Shown here piece by piece: positions 1 through 8,539 of a stretch of DNA of 64,000 nucleotides. The stretch comes from Evansella caseinilytica. Lineage in GTDB: Bacteria > Bacillota > Bacilli > Bacillales > Salisediminibacteriaceae. The notes beneath the pieces are model-generated. The model ran no database searches. It saw nothing but the letters and a program-made list of their open reading frames with translations, and was not told the origin of the DNA. The stretch lies in NCBI RefSeq assembly GCF_900107275.1, contig NZ_FNPI01000007.1:62001-126000 (forward strand), read 5' to 3'. The position numbers were made by a program, and so were the translations under genes. Position 1 is the stretch's first letter. Each line of letters starts with the position of its first letter.

Positions 1-462
1 ACATTTGTGCATGCCCTGCCTCCTGGAAAAGCCAAAAATGTTTTTGAAATTCTCGACCACTCATCGATTTATTTTTTTATTGCTGGCACTTACACCCCCT
101 TCCTGTTTATTGCACTGCAGGATTGGCGTGGCTGGACGATCTTTGCCATCGTATGGGGATTGGCGATCGGCGGCACTGTGTTTAAATGCTTTTTTGTCAA
201 GCGGTTTCTGTTTTCATCCACGATTCTCTATGTTTTCATGGGCTGGATGATCGTTTTCGTCTGGCAGCCGTTAAAGGAAAGCCTGTACCCTGCAGGACTG
301 AATTTGTTGATTCTTGGCGGCATCCTCTATACTGTCGGCGCAGTTTTTTACGTGTGGAGAGGCTTTAAATACCATCACGCCGTCTGGCATATATTCGTAT
401 TGGCAGGCACCGCCTCCCATTTTGCCTCCGTGCTGTTTTACTTGCTGCCGCTTGTCGATTGA
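1..462 (+). CDS. trhA: Hemolysin III family membrane protein (3' part, 5' end outside window)
   Basis: The frame is open from the first base, so the gene begins upstream of the window; about 153 C-terminal residues are present. They contain the family signature (KAKNVFEILDHSSIYF, then AGTYTPF) followed by four or five hydrophobic segments and the motif YHHAVWHIFVLAG near the end, whose histidines are conserved in the PAQR/hemolysin III superfamily. Known members are multi-pass membrane proteins (B. subtilis YplQ; TrhA linked to membrane lipid homeostasis); the cytolytic name is historical. A GTG at position 7 is only an internal codon. Confidence 0.9.
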   Translation, partial: TFVHALPPGKAKNVFEILDHSSIYFFIAGTYTPFLFIALQDWRGWTIFAIVWGLAIGGTVFKCFFVKRFLFSSTILYVFMGWMIVFVWQPLKESLYPAGLNLLILGGILYTVGAVFYVWRGFKYHHAVWHIFVLAGTASHFASVLFYLLPLVD

Positions 463-565
463 TTCGCGGCAGGCCGGCTATGACATGTATTACGGAGATT
501 CGCCCGCTTCCGGCGCAGATGATAAAACAATATCTCGTAATCTGTGAAAAAAGGATGATGACCTT

Positions 566-1390
566 ATGACAATAGAGCCATTTGTACAAAAATTGGAGCA
601 GGTTTTACTGCTGGATGAGTGGAAGAAGCTGATGCCAACTGCCATTGTCGGCTTTACAACCAAAAACGGGGGAATTAGCGACAGATGGTTCACATCATTT
701 AATCTCGGGCTGCACGTAAACGACCGGCTCGATGTTGTCTCCGCCAATCGCCGCACGCTTGCTGAACTGCTTGACTTTCCCCCTCCTGCCTGGGTCTGTG
801 CCGAACAAATTCATGACAAAAACATTGTAAAAGTCACTAAGGAAAACGGCGGTCAGGGCATTTTCGACTATGAAGCGAGCATTAAAGGAACCGACGGATT
901 ATATACAGACGAACCGGATGTGTTGCTTACTACCTGCTACGCCGACTGTGTCCCCCTTTATTTTCTTGAACCTGAGCGCAAACTTATCGGTGTCGCCCAC
1001 GCAGGCTGGAAAGGCACGGTGAAAAATATCGGCGGAGAAATGGTGAAAAAATGGACGGAGCAAGAAGGCGCTGATGTTAACAGCATTCATGCCGCCATCG
1101 GTCCCGCCATAGGAAAATGCTGCTACGTTGTAGACGATCATGTGATCCACCTCGTCAAAAAAGCGCTGCCGTCGTCGGAAACCGTGCCGTACCGTACTGT
1201 CAGCAAAGGACAGTACGCACTGGATTTAAAGCTCCTGAACAAACTGTTGCTCGTTGCAGCCGGAGTCCCTCCAGAGAACATTCTCGTATCCTCTTATTGT
1301 ACCAGTTGTGAAAGCGGCATGTTCTTCTCGCACCGACGCGATCATGGAAAAACCGGAAGGATGCTGAGCTTTATCGGGATGAAAAAATAG
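566..1390 (+). CDS. pgeF: PgeF/YlmD-family purine nucleosidase (laccase-domain, 'polyphenol oxidase')
   Basis: A 274-residue protein of the DUF152/Cu-oxidase_4 family, at the usual family length. The metal/active-site motifs are visible: TCYADCVPLYF at about residue 114 and VAHAGWKGTVKN at about 143, followed by the AAIGPAIGKCCYVV block. Characterised members act on purine nucleosides (adenosine deaminase/phosphorylase-like activity), and older annotation as multicopper oxidase is questionable. The ATG is preceded by AAAAAAGGATG at a good distance. In B. subtilis the homologue sits in the ylm cluster after sigE/sigG; here the gene stands alone behind the hemolysin III gene, so it could be a second paralogue. 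Confidence 0.88.
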   Translation: MTIEPFVQKLEQVLLLDEWKKLMPTAIVGFTTKNGGISDRWFTSFNLGLHVNDRLDVVSANRRTLAELLDFPPPAWVCAEQIHDKNIVKVTKENGGQGIFDYEASIKGTDGLYTDEPDVLLTTCYADCVPLYFLEPERKLIGVAHAGWKGTVKNIGGEMVKKWTEQEGADVNSIHAAIGPAIGKCCYVVDDHVIHLVKKALPSSETVPYRTVSKGQYALDLKLLNKLLLVAAGVPPENILVSSYCTSCESGMFFSHRRDHGKTGRMLSFIGMKK

Positions 1391-1540
1391 TTGTCACAGA
1401 GCAAGCTGAACTGATGAAATATCGGCTATTCTGTCATTTACAAGCACCCTCCATTTCTGTTTTTCCACGCGCGGCGGGGACGTTTTCTCGAGTAACAGGA
1501 TCAAGGGGCCCATGTTTTGATTATCGTAGACCGGAAAAAA

Positions 1541-1876
1541 GCAGGGGCTGTGTCAAAAGTCAAAACTATATGAGTCTGTTCAAAAAGGCAATGGTTCCGC
1601 ACGATGCGCCCCAATTCCGCCTAAGTGCTGCCCACGTCCTATGGGCAACGGCGAAATGTCGTCATCCTGACTCCAAGAAAAACCACTCACAGTCGGCCTG
1701 AAAAGAATGCAGCGGCTCCACCCATTGTCTCTTCCTCTACTAGTAGAGCACCGACGTCTGTCCAAGTGCCATCGCGCGCGATGACACAATGAGACAACTC
1801 GTAGCTTCTCGGTGAAGGGTGGCTCATTGCTTCGGGGGTGGCTCAAAAGGGAAAAAACACTTGAGACACCCCCTGC
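1541..1876. repeat. Hybrid dispersed repeat (R2 ends enclosing an R1 body)
   Basis: This is most of the 578-base gene-free interval between pgeF and ppaC. The outer ends form an imperfect 20-bp inverted repeat: GCAGGGGCTGTGTCAAAAGT at 1541-1560 against the reverse complement of 1857-1876, 16 of 20 matching. Bases 1573-1727 are almost identical to 44698-44848 (R1 body), while 1722-1876 match 17938-18090 (R2 body, beginning TTGTCTCTTCCTCT). The element therefore reads as R2-R1-R2. The ends resemble those of several Firmicute IS families, but no transposase is present. No credible ORF lies in the interval. Confidence 0.75.
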
Positions 1877-1968
1877 TCCATTTGTTATGAGATGATGAAA
1901 ACGCTCCCTCCCTTATCTTCCGTCACCAGGAGACAAGGCTCCGGTATTTCCTCTTTTTGAACGCTCCT

Positions 1969-2898
1969 TTAATTAACAAACGCTTCGGTAAGCTGCGGCA
2001 CAATTTGCTTTTTACGTGAGACGACGCCTTTCAGGACAGCGGTATTGTTGTCCAGTTTTACCTTAAAGGCCTGTTCTGTTTTCGCTGCGGCACCGCCAAT
2101 AGCCAGTACAACAGAATCATTGTTTAAAATATCTGTTACGACGAACAAAAATAAGTCAAGGTTTTTCTCACTGATTACTCCGGAAATACTTTTTTCTAAT
2201 TCCGCCTGAAGAGCGATGACCTCGTTTGTATCAACAGTATTTACCTGCGCAATTTCAACCTTGCTTTCCCCCATTTGAAATTCCTTCGCATCAAGGGTGA
2301 GCAGTTCCTTTATTGTCTTCTTGCTTAAATCGGCACCTGCCTTTAACATATTTAAGCCGTAGACTTCCGGATCCACCCCGGCAATTTCCGCCAGTTCCTT
2401 TGCAGCGGCAACATCGACATCCGTACAAGTCGGCGATTTAAACAACAGCGAATCGGAGATAATCGCCGACAGCATCAAACCGGCAATCTCCTTTGGAACG
2501 TCAAGCCCGTTCTCCTTGTACATTTTATTAATGATTGTTGCAGTACAACCGACCGGCTCGGCACGATAGTACAGCGGATCACTCGTCTCAAAGTTGGCAA
2601 TGCGGTGATGGTCAATCACTTCCAGCACATGCGCCTTCCGAATATCATCGGCGCTTTGCTGCTGCTCATTATGATCTACCAGGATGACATTGCCTGTACC
2701 TTCAGCCACTTTTTCAACAAAACGGGGGGCATCCACGTTGAAATAGTTCAGTGCGTATTGTGTCTCCTCATTAACAGCTCCCAAACGCACCGCTTCACAA
2801 TCCATGCCCAGTTTGTTTTTTAAGTCTGCATAAGCCAAGGCGGAGCAAATAGAATCCGTGTCCGGGTTTTTATGACCAAATACTAAAACTTTTTCCAT
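1969..2898 (-). CDS. ppaC: Manganese-dependent inorganic pyrophosphatase
   Basis: A family II (DHH-DHHA2) soluble pyrophosphatase of 309 residues, the same length as B. subtilis PpaC. It hydrolyses cytosolic pyrophosphate to two phosphates and so pulls biosynthetic reactions forward. Mn-binding motifs are visible: [11 protein letters not shown] near the N-terminus, LVDHNE at about residue 74 and the DHH motif in VIDHHRI at about 96; the C-terminal DHHA2 domain carries [14 protein letters not shown] start at 2898 ([11 protein letters not shown]), because AAAAGGATGG lies 5-8 bases upstream of it; an ATG at 2907 would overlap that ribosome-binding site. It is monocistronic here. Confidence 0.95.
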   Translation of the reverse strand: MEKVLVFGHKNPDTDSICSALAYADLKNKLGMDCEAVRLGAVNEETQYALNYFNVDAPRFVEKVAEGTGNVILVDHNEQQQSADDIRKAHVLEVIDHHRIANFETSDPLYYRAEPVGCTATIINKMYKENGLDVPKEIAGLMLSAIISDSLLFKSPTCTDVDVAAAKELAEIAGVDPEVYGLNMLKAGADLSKKTIKELLTLDAKEFQMGESKVEIAQVNTVDTNEVIALQAELEKSISGVISEKNLDLFLFVVTDILNNDSVVLAIGGAAAKTEQAFKVKLDNNTAVLKGVVSRKKQIVPQLTEAFVN

Positions 2899-2917
2899 AA
2901 CAACCATCCTTTTATGT

Positions 2918-2946
2918 AGTATAGTTTTTTCGCTGCTCTTTGAAAA
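2918..2946 (-). promoter_or_regulatory. Possible sigma-A promoter of ppaC
   Basis: On the minus strand TTTTCA (2946-2941) and TATACT (2923-2918) are 17 bases apart, ending 20 bases before the chosen ppaC start. The -10 is good and the -35 is weak. The rest of 2947-3138 holds no gene or strong structure. Confidence 0.4.
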
Positions 2947-3138
2947 ATGTTTCGGGAGTTGCCTGCACAGATTAGCAGTCTATCACCTTATCTATCGTAA
3001 ACATTTTTTTCGTCAAAAATCAAGTCGGATATTACCGGATTCATTGGTGAAAAAACGATTTTCAAGTTTCGGAAAGATTAGGATTGTCATCTCGTGAAAC
3101 AAGGGTGAAATTCGCAGCGCGGAGGCACTAGAAATGAA

Positions 3139-3184
3139 GCGACACCCCAAATTAGATTCACTACTCTAACTTTTGGGATGTCGC
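3139..3184 (-). terminator. Hairpin downstream of spoVR, probable terminator
   Basis: GCGACACCCCAAA (3139-3151) pairs with TTTGGGATGTCGC (3172-3184) across a 20-base loop, 17 bases past the spoVR stop. On the minus strand the trailing T-run is weak, so termination may be inefficient. It separates spoVR from ppaC, which is transcribed in the same direction. Confidence 0.6.
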
Positions 3185-3200
3185 CTCATACTCATAGGTG

Positions 3201-4619
3201 CTACACATACCGTTTATGTGTTTTGCGACCGTCGTAGGTAAACACGATCTGGCGGTCGGACAGAACGGTTTCCAAATGCACCGGCCGACCCCATAGCTGA
3301 TAGATATACGGCAATGTTTTTTCAAGATATTGCGTATCCAGTTCAATGTCCTCAAATTCATGGGTTAAATACAGCTCACCGTTTTTTAAATAATCGCCAT
3401 CCGTGACAACAATATAAGGAAAACCGCCGTTTACCCTGCTGTTGATCAACTGATCGCGCACCTTTTCCCAGGCCTTGTCAACAATTTTATATTCACGCCC
3501 TTTTTTTTGAAATAAGTACATATCTTCCCGCATAATTAAATCCTTTGTTAAATAATTACGGATAAAGGAAATATCCGATTCGATTTCACGAACTTCAAAG
3601 ATTTTCTCTCTGCCGCTGCCTGGCTTTACCCCTTGCAGCTTTTTCATGTCTTCCGTCGGGTTGTTGTAGCGCTCCTCTATATCTTCAAACACCTTCAAAC
3701 CAAGATAATACGGATTGATTTGCGTTTTCGACGGCTGCACAACCCCCGCATTCAGCTTCGCAAATTCGATCGCCTCATCGGAAGTCAAGTCGATTTCACG
3801 AATAATCCGCTGGTGCCAATACGATGCCCAGCCTTCATTCATGATTTTCGTTTCCAGCTGCGGCCATAAATACAGCATTTCCTCCCGCATCATTGTCAGA
3901 ATATCCCTTTGCCAATCCTCGATCTCACGGCTGTATTCCTCGATAAACAACAACAGATCCTTTTCCGGCTGCGGCGGTACTTTTTTCTTCTTTTTCTTAC
4001 GGCGCTGAACGGACTCCTTTCCGTTCTCATCCAATGACCATAGGTCGTCATAAGGGGTTTCTTTTTTATCCTCTTCCTCGTCCGCCCAAGCATCATCCAA
4101 TGTCCAGCTTAACTTCGGCCTCACCAAGCTTGGATCGATATGCTCCTGAATCGCCAGCACGGCATCCAGAAACTGCTCCACCTCCTGTCTGCCATGAACC
4201 ATTTCATAATGAGCAATCCGCTCTGCTGTCGCAGTCATGCTTTCCACCATATCTCTGCGGGTGTTGGAAAACCGAGCGTTGTTTTTAAAAAAGTCGCAGT
4301 GTCCCAGCACATGAGCGATAATCAATTTGTTTTGAATCATCCCATTCGTGTCCAGCAAAAAAGCGTAGCAAGGATCGGAATTAATGACGAGCTCGTAAAT
4401 TTTGCTCAGCCCTAAATCGTATTGAAGCTTCATCTTATGAAACTGTTTACCGAAGCTCCAGTGGCTGAAACGGGTAGGCATTCCGTATGCGCCAAATGTA
4501 TAAATGATTTCCGCCGGGCAAATTTCATATCGCATTTCATAAAAATCCAATCCGAAGCCTTCCGCTATCTCGGTTATCTCTTCAATGGCCTTTAACAGCT
4601 CCTTTGTTTCCGAAGCCAT
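3201..4619 (-). CDS. spoVR: SpoVR family stage V sporulation protein
   Basis: A 472-residue protein matching B. subtilis SpoVR (468 residues), which takes part in spore cortex formation. Recognisable blocks are the N-terminal [20 protein letters not shown], the [13 protein letters not shown] and [15 protein letters not shown] stretches, and the C-terminal region ending in [12 protein letters not shown] lysine-rich insert ([16 protein letters not shown]) lies near residue 190. The start at 4619 ([14 protein letters not shown]) follows GGAGGGGATGAC; the open frame continues 94 codons upstream but those are low-complexity and have no ribosome-binding site. No operon partner; sporulation-specific transcription is expected, but I could not assign a sigma-E promoter. 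Confidence 0.95.
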   Translation of the reverse strand: MASETKELLKAIEEITEIAEGFGLDFYEMRYEICPAEIIYTFGAYGMPTRFSHWSFGKQFHKMKLQYDLGLSKIYELVINSDPCYAFLLDTNGMIQNKLIIAHVLGHCDFFKNNARFSNTRRDMVESMTATAERIAHYEMVHGRQEVEQFLDAVLAIQEHIDPSLVRPKLSWTLDDAWADEEEDKKETPYDDLWSLDENGKESVQRRKKKKKKVPPQPEKDLLLFIEEYSREIEDWQRDILTMMREEMLYLWPQLETKIMNEGWASYWHQRIIREIDLTSDEAIEFAKLNAGVVQPSKTQINPYYLGLKVFEDIEERYNNPTEDMKKLQGVKPGSGREKIFEVREIESDISFIRNYLTKDLIMREDMYLFQKKGREYKIVDKAWEKVRDQLINSRVNGGFPYIVVTDGDYLKNGELYLTHEFEDIELDTQYLEKTLPYIYQLWGRPVHLETVLSDRQIVFTYDGRKTHKRYV

Positions 4620-4677
4620 GTCATCCCCTCCATTCTTTTCATCGCATTGACTTGTCAGGCGGCTTATATAAAGAGCG

Positions 4678-4714
4678 TGTTCTAAAAGAAAAAACAATCT
4701 TTTTGAACAAACAC
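4678..4714. repeat. R1-type palindrome
   Basis: TGTTCTAAAAG...CTTTTTGAACAAACAC forms an imperfect hairpin upstream of spoVR. It is one of at least eight copies of the same 37-44 bp palindrome in intergenic DNA of this window (others at 10858, 31945, 37688, 44855, 53341, 53897, 59761). Confidence 0.7.
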
Positions 4715-4927
4715 TTAAAGAAAGAAGCTTTCGTTTAAAACATTTTATGAACCGACGGCACATAAGATGAAAACAACCAGCACAATCAAACGAAAAACGG
4801 AATTTCCTCTCCCGCCGGCAATGAAACAAACTACATGAAAACGTATTTCCCCTCTTCCGCAATATGAAAAAACAGCCATTTAATTTAGTAAAATTATGCA
4901 TGGTTATCGTTTTCTTCCACTTTTCAT

Positions 4928-4941
4928 TGGAAGCGCTTTAA
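4928..4941 (+). promoter_or_regulatory. cre-like site (possible CcpA site) upstream of the ilv-leu promoter
   Basis: TGGAAGCGCTTTAA matches the cre consensus TGWAANCGNTNWCA at 12 of 14 positions with the AANCGNT core intact. CcpA is known to act on the B. subtilis ilv-leu promoter. Here the site lies about 110 bases upstream of the -35, farther than in B. subtilis, so the call is tentative. Confidence 0.4.
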
Positions 4942-4997
4942 AAAAATTTACAATTGAGTTATTGAAGTAAAAATCCCTTGTTTATCAAGGGTGTAAC

Positions 4998-5038
4998 CGT
5001 TTTCTGAAAAAATCAATTATCGCAACTGTCAGAAAATT
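4998..5038 (+). promoter_or_regulatory. Two CodY-like boxes upstream of the ilv-leu promoter
   Basis: Two matches to the CodY motif AATTTTCWGAAAATT stand side by side: 4998-5012 has the perfect core TTTTCTGAAAA with four flank mismatches, and 5024-5038 (AACTGTCAGAAAATT) has two mismatches. They end 14 bases before the -35. CodY is the GTP- and BCAA-sensing repressor of ilv-leu in B. subtilis, so the placement fits repression under amino acid sufficiency. Confidence 0.6.
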
Positions 5039-5051
5039 TACCATTATCCTG

Positions 5052-5080
5052 TTGACCTTCACTCCAAATCGCTGTAATAT
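5052..5080 (+). promoter_or_regulatory. Sigma-A promoter of the ilv-leu operon
   Basis: TTGACC (5052-5057) and TAATAT (5075-5080) are separated by exactly 17 bases. It is the best promoter match in the 860-base gene-free interval between spoVR and ilvE and lies directly downstream of the CodY-like boxes. The predicted leader to ilvE is about 395 bases and contains an R1 repeat. Confidence 0.7.
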
Positions 5081-5114
5081 TGGCGACAACATCAAAAATT
5101 ATTCTTATAATAAG

Positions 5115-5305
5115 CCTGTTCAAAAAGGCAATGGTCCCGCTCGATTCCTGCGTCTGCGGTTACTCGACGCAAATTGACTCGAGGAAGCACATGCGCGTTG
5201 TATTTGTGGCCAACAGCGGAATGTCGTCATCCTCACTCTGAGAAAGCCATTCGAGTCGGTCATTCGAGCTTTCTGGCTTGATCGTCCTTCTTTTTGAACA
5301 CAAGC
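5115..5305. repeat. R1 dispersed repeat, divergent copy, in the ilvE leader
   Basis: It begins CCTGTTCAAAAAGGCAATGG and ends CTTTTTGAACACAAGC, the R1 end motifs, with the shared internal block GGAATGTCGTCATCCT. The middle differs from the copies at 1573, 44698 and 59607, but keeps a small hairpin (GCGTC...GACGC). It lies between the operon promoter and ilvE, so it would be transcribed as part of the leader. The remaining bases up to 5481 contain no T-box core and no gene. Confidence 0.7.
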
Positions 5306-5481
5306 TAAAAATGATAACGAAGACCTTCTTACATTGCCTCGTGATAATCAGGTTAATGTCACATTACGGTCCACGTGATAGAAATGCTGCATTCATGATA
5401 AAAATGGCGAAGGTCCATTATTCATTTATTTCGCTTTAATGCTTTAAACACTAATAAAACTAAAGGAAAGGAGTGTAACGT

Positions 5482-6387
5482 ATGAGCAGTCAATGGATCT
5501 TTTTAAATGATCAGCTTGTCAAAAAAGAAGAAGCCGTGGTTTCTGTTTATGATCATGGATTTCTGTATGGAGACGGGGTGTTCGAAGGAATTCGAGTTTA
5601 CAGCGGCAACATTTATAAGCTCGAGGAACACTTGAAGCGGTTATACGAATCAGCACAGTCCATCATGCTGAATATCCCATACACGAAGGAGGAGATTCAG
5701 CAAATTATTATCGACACGGTACGGAAAAACGAGTTGGAAAGTGCTTATATCCGCGTCGTCGTCTCACGCGGTCCCGGATATCTCGGACTGGATCCGACAA
5801 ACTGCTCAGATCCGCGCGTCGTCGTCATCGCTGAAGACTTGGCACTCTTTCCGAAAGAAGTATATGAACGCGGCTTGACGTTGGCGTCGGTTGCGACAAG
5901 GAGAAATCGTCCGGACGTACTAAGTCCCCAAGTTAAATCCTTAAACTATTTAAATAATATACTCGTTAAATTGGAAGCCAATCAGGCCGGTGCCCACGAA
6001 GCGTTAATGCTGAATGACCAAGGCTATGTCACTGAAGGTTCCGCCGATAATATTTTCATCATCAAAAACGGCGCCATCTTTACACCGCCAGTGTATTTAG
6101 GCGCTCTGGAAGGAATCACGCGAAACGCCATCATCGACATTGCCAAAGACCTTGGCTATGAAATGAAAGAAGCACCTTTCACACGTCATGATGTCTACGT
6201 TGCCGATGAAGTTTTCTTAACCGGAACCGCTGTGGAAGTCATCGCCGTTGTCGAAGTCGACCAGCGCATCATCAGCGACGGCCAGCCGGGAAAAATTACA
6301 AATCATTTGCTGTCAGAATTCCGCAAACGCGTAACGTTGGACGGTGTTCAATGCTATCAATCGACCAAAAGTAGCGCTGCCGTTTAA
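5482..6387 (+). CDS. ilvE: Branched-chain amino acid aminotransferase
   Basis: A 301-residue class IV (fold type IV) PLP aminotransferase that carries out the last step of valine, leucine and isoleucine synthesis, moving an amino group from glutamate. The PLP lysine is K152 in QVKSLNYLNNILVK; the N-terminal YGDGVFEGIRVY and the C-terminal FLTGTAVEVIAVVEVD blocks are typical. ATG follows AAAGGAAAGGAG. First gene of the operon; ilvD follows 24 bases after the stop. D-amino acid aminotransferase and aminodeoxychorismate lyase share the fold, but length and context favour IlvE. Confidence 0.95.
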   Translation: MSSQWIFLNDQLVKKEEAVVSVYDHGFLYGDGVFEGIRVYSGNIYKLEEHLKRLYESAQSIMLNIPYTKEEIQQIIIDTVRKNELESAYIRVVVSRGPGYLGLDPTNCSDPRVVVIAEDLALFPKEVYERGLTLASVATRRNRPDVLSPQVKSLNYLNNILVKLEANQAGAHEALMLNDQGYVTEGSADNIFIIKNGAIFTPPVYLGALEGITRNAIIDIAKDLGYEMKEAPFTRHDVYVADEVFLTGTAVEVIAVVEVDQRIISDGQPGKITNHLLSEFRKRVTLDGVQCYQSTKSSAAV

Positions 6388-6411
6388 GACATAAGGAGGT
6401 CCAATATTAGA

Positions 6412-8079
6412 ATGCGAAGCGATATGATAAAAAAAGGAATAGACCGTGCTCCCCACCGCAGTCTATTATACGCAACAGGGGTCAGAGGAGATGACTTTAA
6501 TAAACCGTTCATCGGTGTGTGCAACTCCTATATTGACATTATTCCGGGACATATGCATTTGAATCGATTCGCGGAAGTAGTGAAAGCAGCCATCAGAGAA
6601 GCCGGCGGGATTCCCTTCGAATTCAATACGATCGGCGTCGATGACGGCATCGCAATGGGACACATCGGAATGCGCTATTCCCTGCCTAGCCGGGAAATCA
6701 TCGCTGACAGCGCCGAAACGGTGATCAATGCCCACTGGTTTGACGGCGTGTTTTTCATCCCCAACTGCGACAAAATTACACCGGGAATGCTGATGGCCGC
6801 CGCCAGAACAAACGTCCCTTCCGTTTTTGTATCAGGCGGGCCAATGGAAGCCGGATTATCGAAAAGCGGAAAAAACTTGTCCCTCGCCTCCGTTTTTGAA
6901 GGTGTCGGTGCTTATCACCAAGGATCAATGACGGAACAAGAGCTGATTGAGCTTGAATCGCTTGCCTGTCCGACCTGCGGTTCCTGTTCCGGGATGTTCA
7001 CAGCCAACTCTATGAACTCGCTGATGGAAATGCTCGGGTTGACAGTTCCCGGAAACGGAACAATCGTCGCCACATCGGAAGAGCGGCATGACTTAATCCG
7101 CCAGGCAGCGCATCATTTAATCGATTTAGTGAAGAAGGATATCAAGCCGCGCGATATATTGACAAAGGACACATTCGACAACGCCTTTGCGTTGGATATG
7201 GCAATGGGAGGATCGACAAACACGGTTCTTCACACGTTGGCTCTTGCCCACGAAGCCGGTATCGAGTATGATCTTCACGACATCAACCGGATTGCGGAAA
7301 AAGTTCCGTATCTTTCAAAAATCAGCCCTGCTTCCGACTTTTCCATGCACGATGTGCATAAAGCCGGCGGCGTCAGCGCCATTATCAATGAGCTCTGCAA
7401 AATCGACGGGCTGATTCATAAAGAGCAATTGACCATTACCGGAAAAACAATTGGTGAAAATGTAAAGGATGCAAAGATTCTCGACGAAACAGTCATTCGG
7501 ACAAAAGAAAATCCTTACAGTCCGGTCGGCGGACTCTCCATCCTGCACGGCAACATTGCCCCGGACGGCGGAGTCATCAAAGTCGGTGCAGTCGATCCAT
7601 CCATTAAGAAATTCAAAGGCGAAGCGATCGTTTTCGAATCTCAGGATGAAGCGTTGGAAGGGATAAACAGCGGTACTGTACGAGCGGGTCACGTCGTCGT
7701 TATCCGCTATGAAGGACCGAAAGGCGGGCCGGGCATGCCGGAAATGCTTGCACCTACATCCGCCATCGCCGGACGCGGGCTGGATAAAGAAGTTGCTTTG
7801 CTGACGGACGGACGCTTCTCCGGAGCAAGCCGCGGGATATCTATCGGGCATGTCTCCCCTGAAGCCGCGGAAGGCGGGCCGATTGCCTTGGTTCAAACCG
7901 GTGATACGATTTTTATCGACCTGGAAGCACGCACGCTGGATCTGCTCATCGACGAGGAAGAGCTGGAGCAGCGGCGCAATAGCTGGGTAAAGCCGGAGCC
8001 GAAAATAAAAACCGGCTACCTTGCAAGATATTCCAAGCTGGTCACTTCCGCCAATACAGGCGGGGTAATGAAAATATAA
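6412..8079 (+). CDS. ilvD: Dihydroxy-acid dehydratase
   Basis: A 555-residue iron-sulfur enzyme that converts dihydroxy-acids to 2-keto acids in the common valine/isoleucine/leucine route. Cluster-binding cysteines are visible at C119 ([10 protein letters not shown]) and in [11 protein letters not shown] (C186, C189, C192), and the C-terminal [20 protein letters not shown] block is intact. Length is standard. TAAGGAGGTCC precedes the ATG. It is co-oriented and closely spaced with ilvE; a T-box leader separates it from ilvB, so the downstream genes can be controlled separately. Confidence 0.97.
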   Translation: MRSDMIKKGIDRAPHRSLLYATGVRGDDFNKPFIGVCNSYIDIIPGHMHLNRFAEVVKAAIREAGGIPFEFNTIGVDDGIAMGHIGMRYSLPSREIIADSAETVINAHWFDGVFFIPNCDKITPGMLMAAARTNVPSVFVSGGPMEAGLSKSGKNLSLASVFEGVGAYHQGSMTEQELIELESLACPTCGSCSGMFTANSMNSLMEMLGLTVPGNGTIVATSEERHDLIRQAAHHLIDLVKKDIKPRDILTKDTFDNAFALDMAMGGSTNTVLHTLALAHEAGIEYDLHDINRIAEKVPYLSKISPASDFSMHDVHKAGGVSAIINELCKIDGLIHKEQLTITGKTIGENVKDAKILDETVIRTKENPYSPVGGLSILHGNIAPDGGVIKVGAVDPSIKKFKGEAIVFESQDEALEGINSGTVRAGHVVVIRYEGPKGGPGMPEMLAPTSAIAGRGLDKEVALLTDGRFSGASRGISIGHVSPEAAEGGPIALVQTGDTIFIDLEARTLDLLIDEEELEQRRNSWVKPEPKIKTGYLARYSKLVTSANTGGVMKI

Positions 8080-8122
8080 TGACAGTCTTTCATGTGTTCT
8101 TTTCAACTTTATAACAAAAATC

Positions 8123-8480
8123 GATGACGGGAAAAAAGGAGTAAGAACCTTGTATACACAGAGATCCGGGGGCGGTGGAAGCCCGGAAATACAACTTGCT
8201 CCGACATCCTCCCTGAGTGATAAGCTGAACAGACGAAGTCTAATTAGGTTTAAACGGGTGCTTTTATTACACCCGTTATCAAAAGAAGCTGCCAAAAGTG
8301 GTTTGTTCAAAAAGGAGACTGCACTGGCGAACCGCAATAACAGCTTCATGAGACAGCATTTGCAAGAATGCTGTAAATTCGGGTGGTACCGTGGAAAGGA
8401 AGACCTTTTCTCCCCGTTTAATCCGTAAAGTCACGACGCGCGGTTTATTTGGGAAGAAACAGGTCTTTTTCTATTTGTTT
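8123..8480 (+). promoter_or_regulatory. T-box riboswitch leader between ilvD and ilvB
   Basis: Canonical T-box parts occur in order. Stem I has AGTA (8140-8143), AGAGA (8160-8164), the apical GGTGGAA (8174-8180) and the return strand ATACAA (8189-8194) pairing with TTGTAT. A hairpin AACGGGTG/CACCCGTT lies at 8253-8277. The T-box core AATTCGGGTGGTACCGTGG spans 8376-8394. It is followed by a terminator formed by AAGACC (about 8400) and GGTCTTTTT (about 8463). The family senses uncharged tRNA. The specifier triplet is uncertain: CTC (Leu) at 8199-8201 and ATC (Ile) at 8206-8208 both lie on the expected strand. No clear promoter lies between ilvD and the leader. Confidence 0.88.
8399..8478 (+). 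terminator. T-box-controlled intrinsic terminator
   Basis: GAAGACC after the T-box core pairs with GGTCTTTTTCTATTTG near 8463-8478, giving a stem followed by a T-rich tract. Pairing of uncharged tRNA to the TGGT bulge in the core would favour the antiterminator and allow read-through into ilvB. Confidence 0.7.
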
Positions 8481-8539
8481 ACATCAAAAACAGTCCGCCA
8501 TTTTAAACGAACAACTATTCATTTAGGAGGGGTTAGAAG

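Noticed and set aside
5306-5481. T-box leader before ilvE
   Set aside because: No GGTGGTACC-type core or terminator pair; the only T-box core in the operon is before ilvB.
7315-8349. Long minus-strand frame (344 codons) opposite ilvD
   Set aside because: It is antisense to a clearly coding, highly conserved gene and has no ribosome-binding site or family character.
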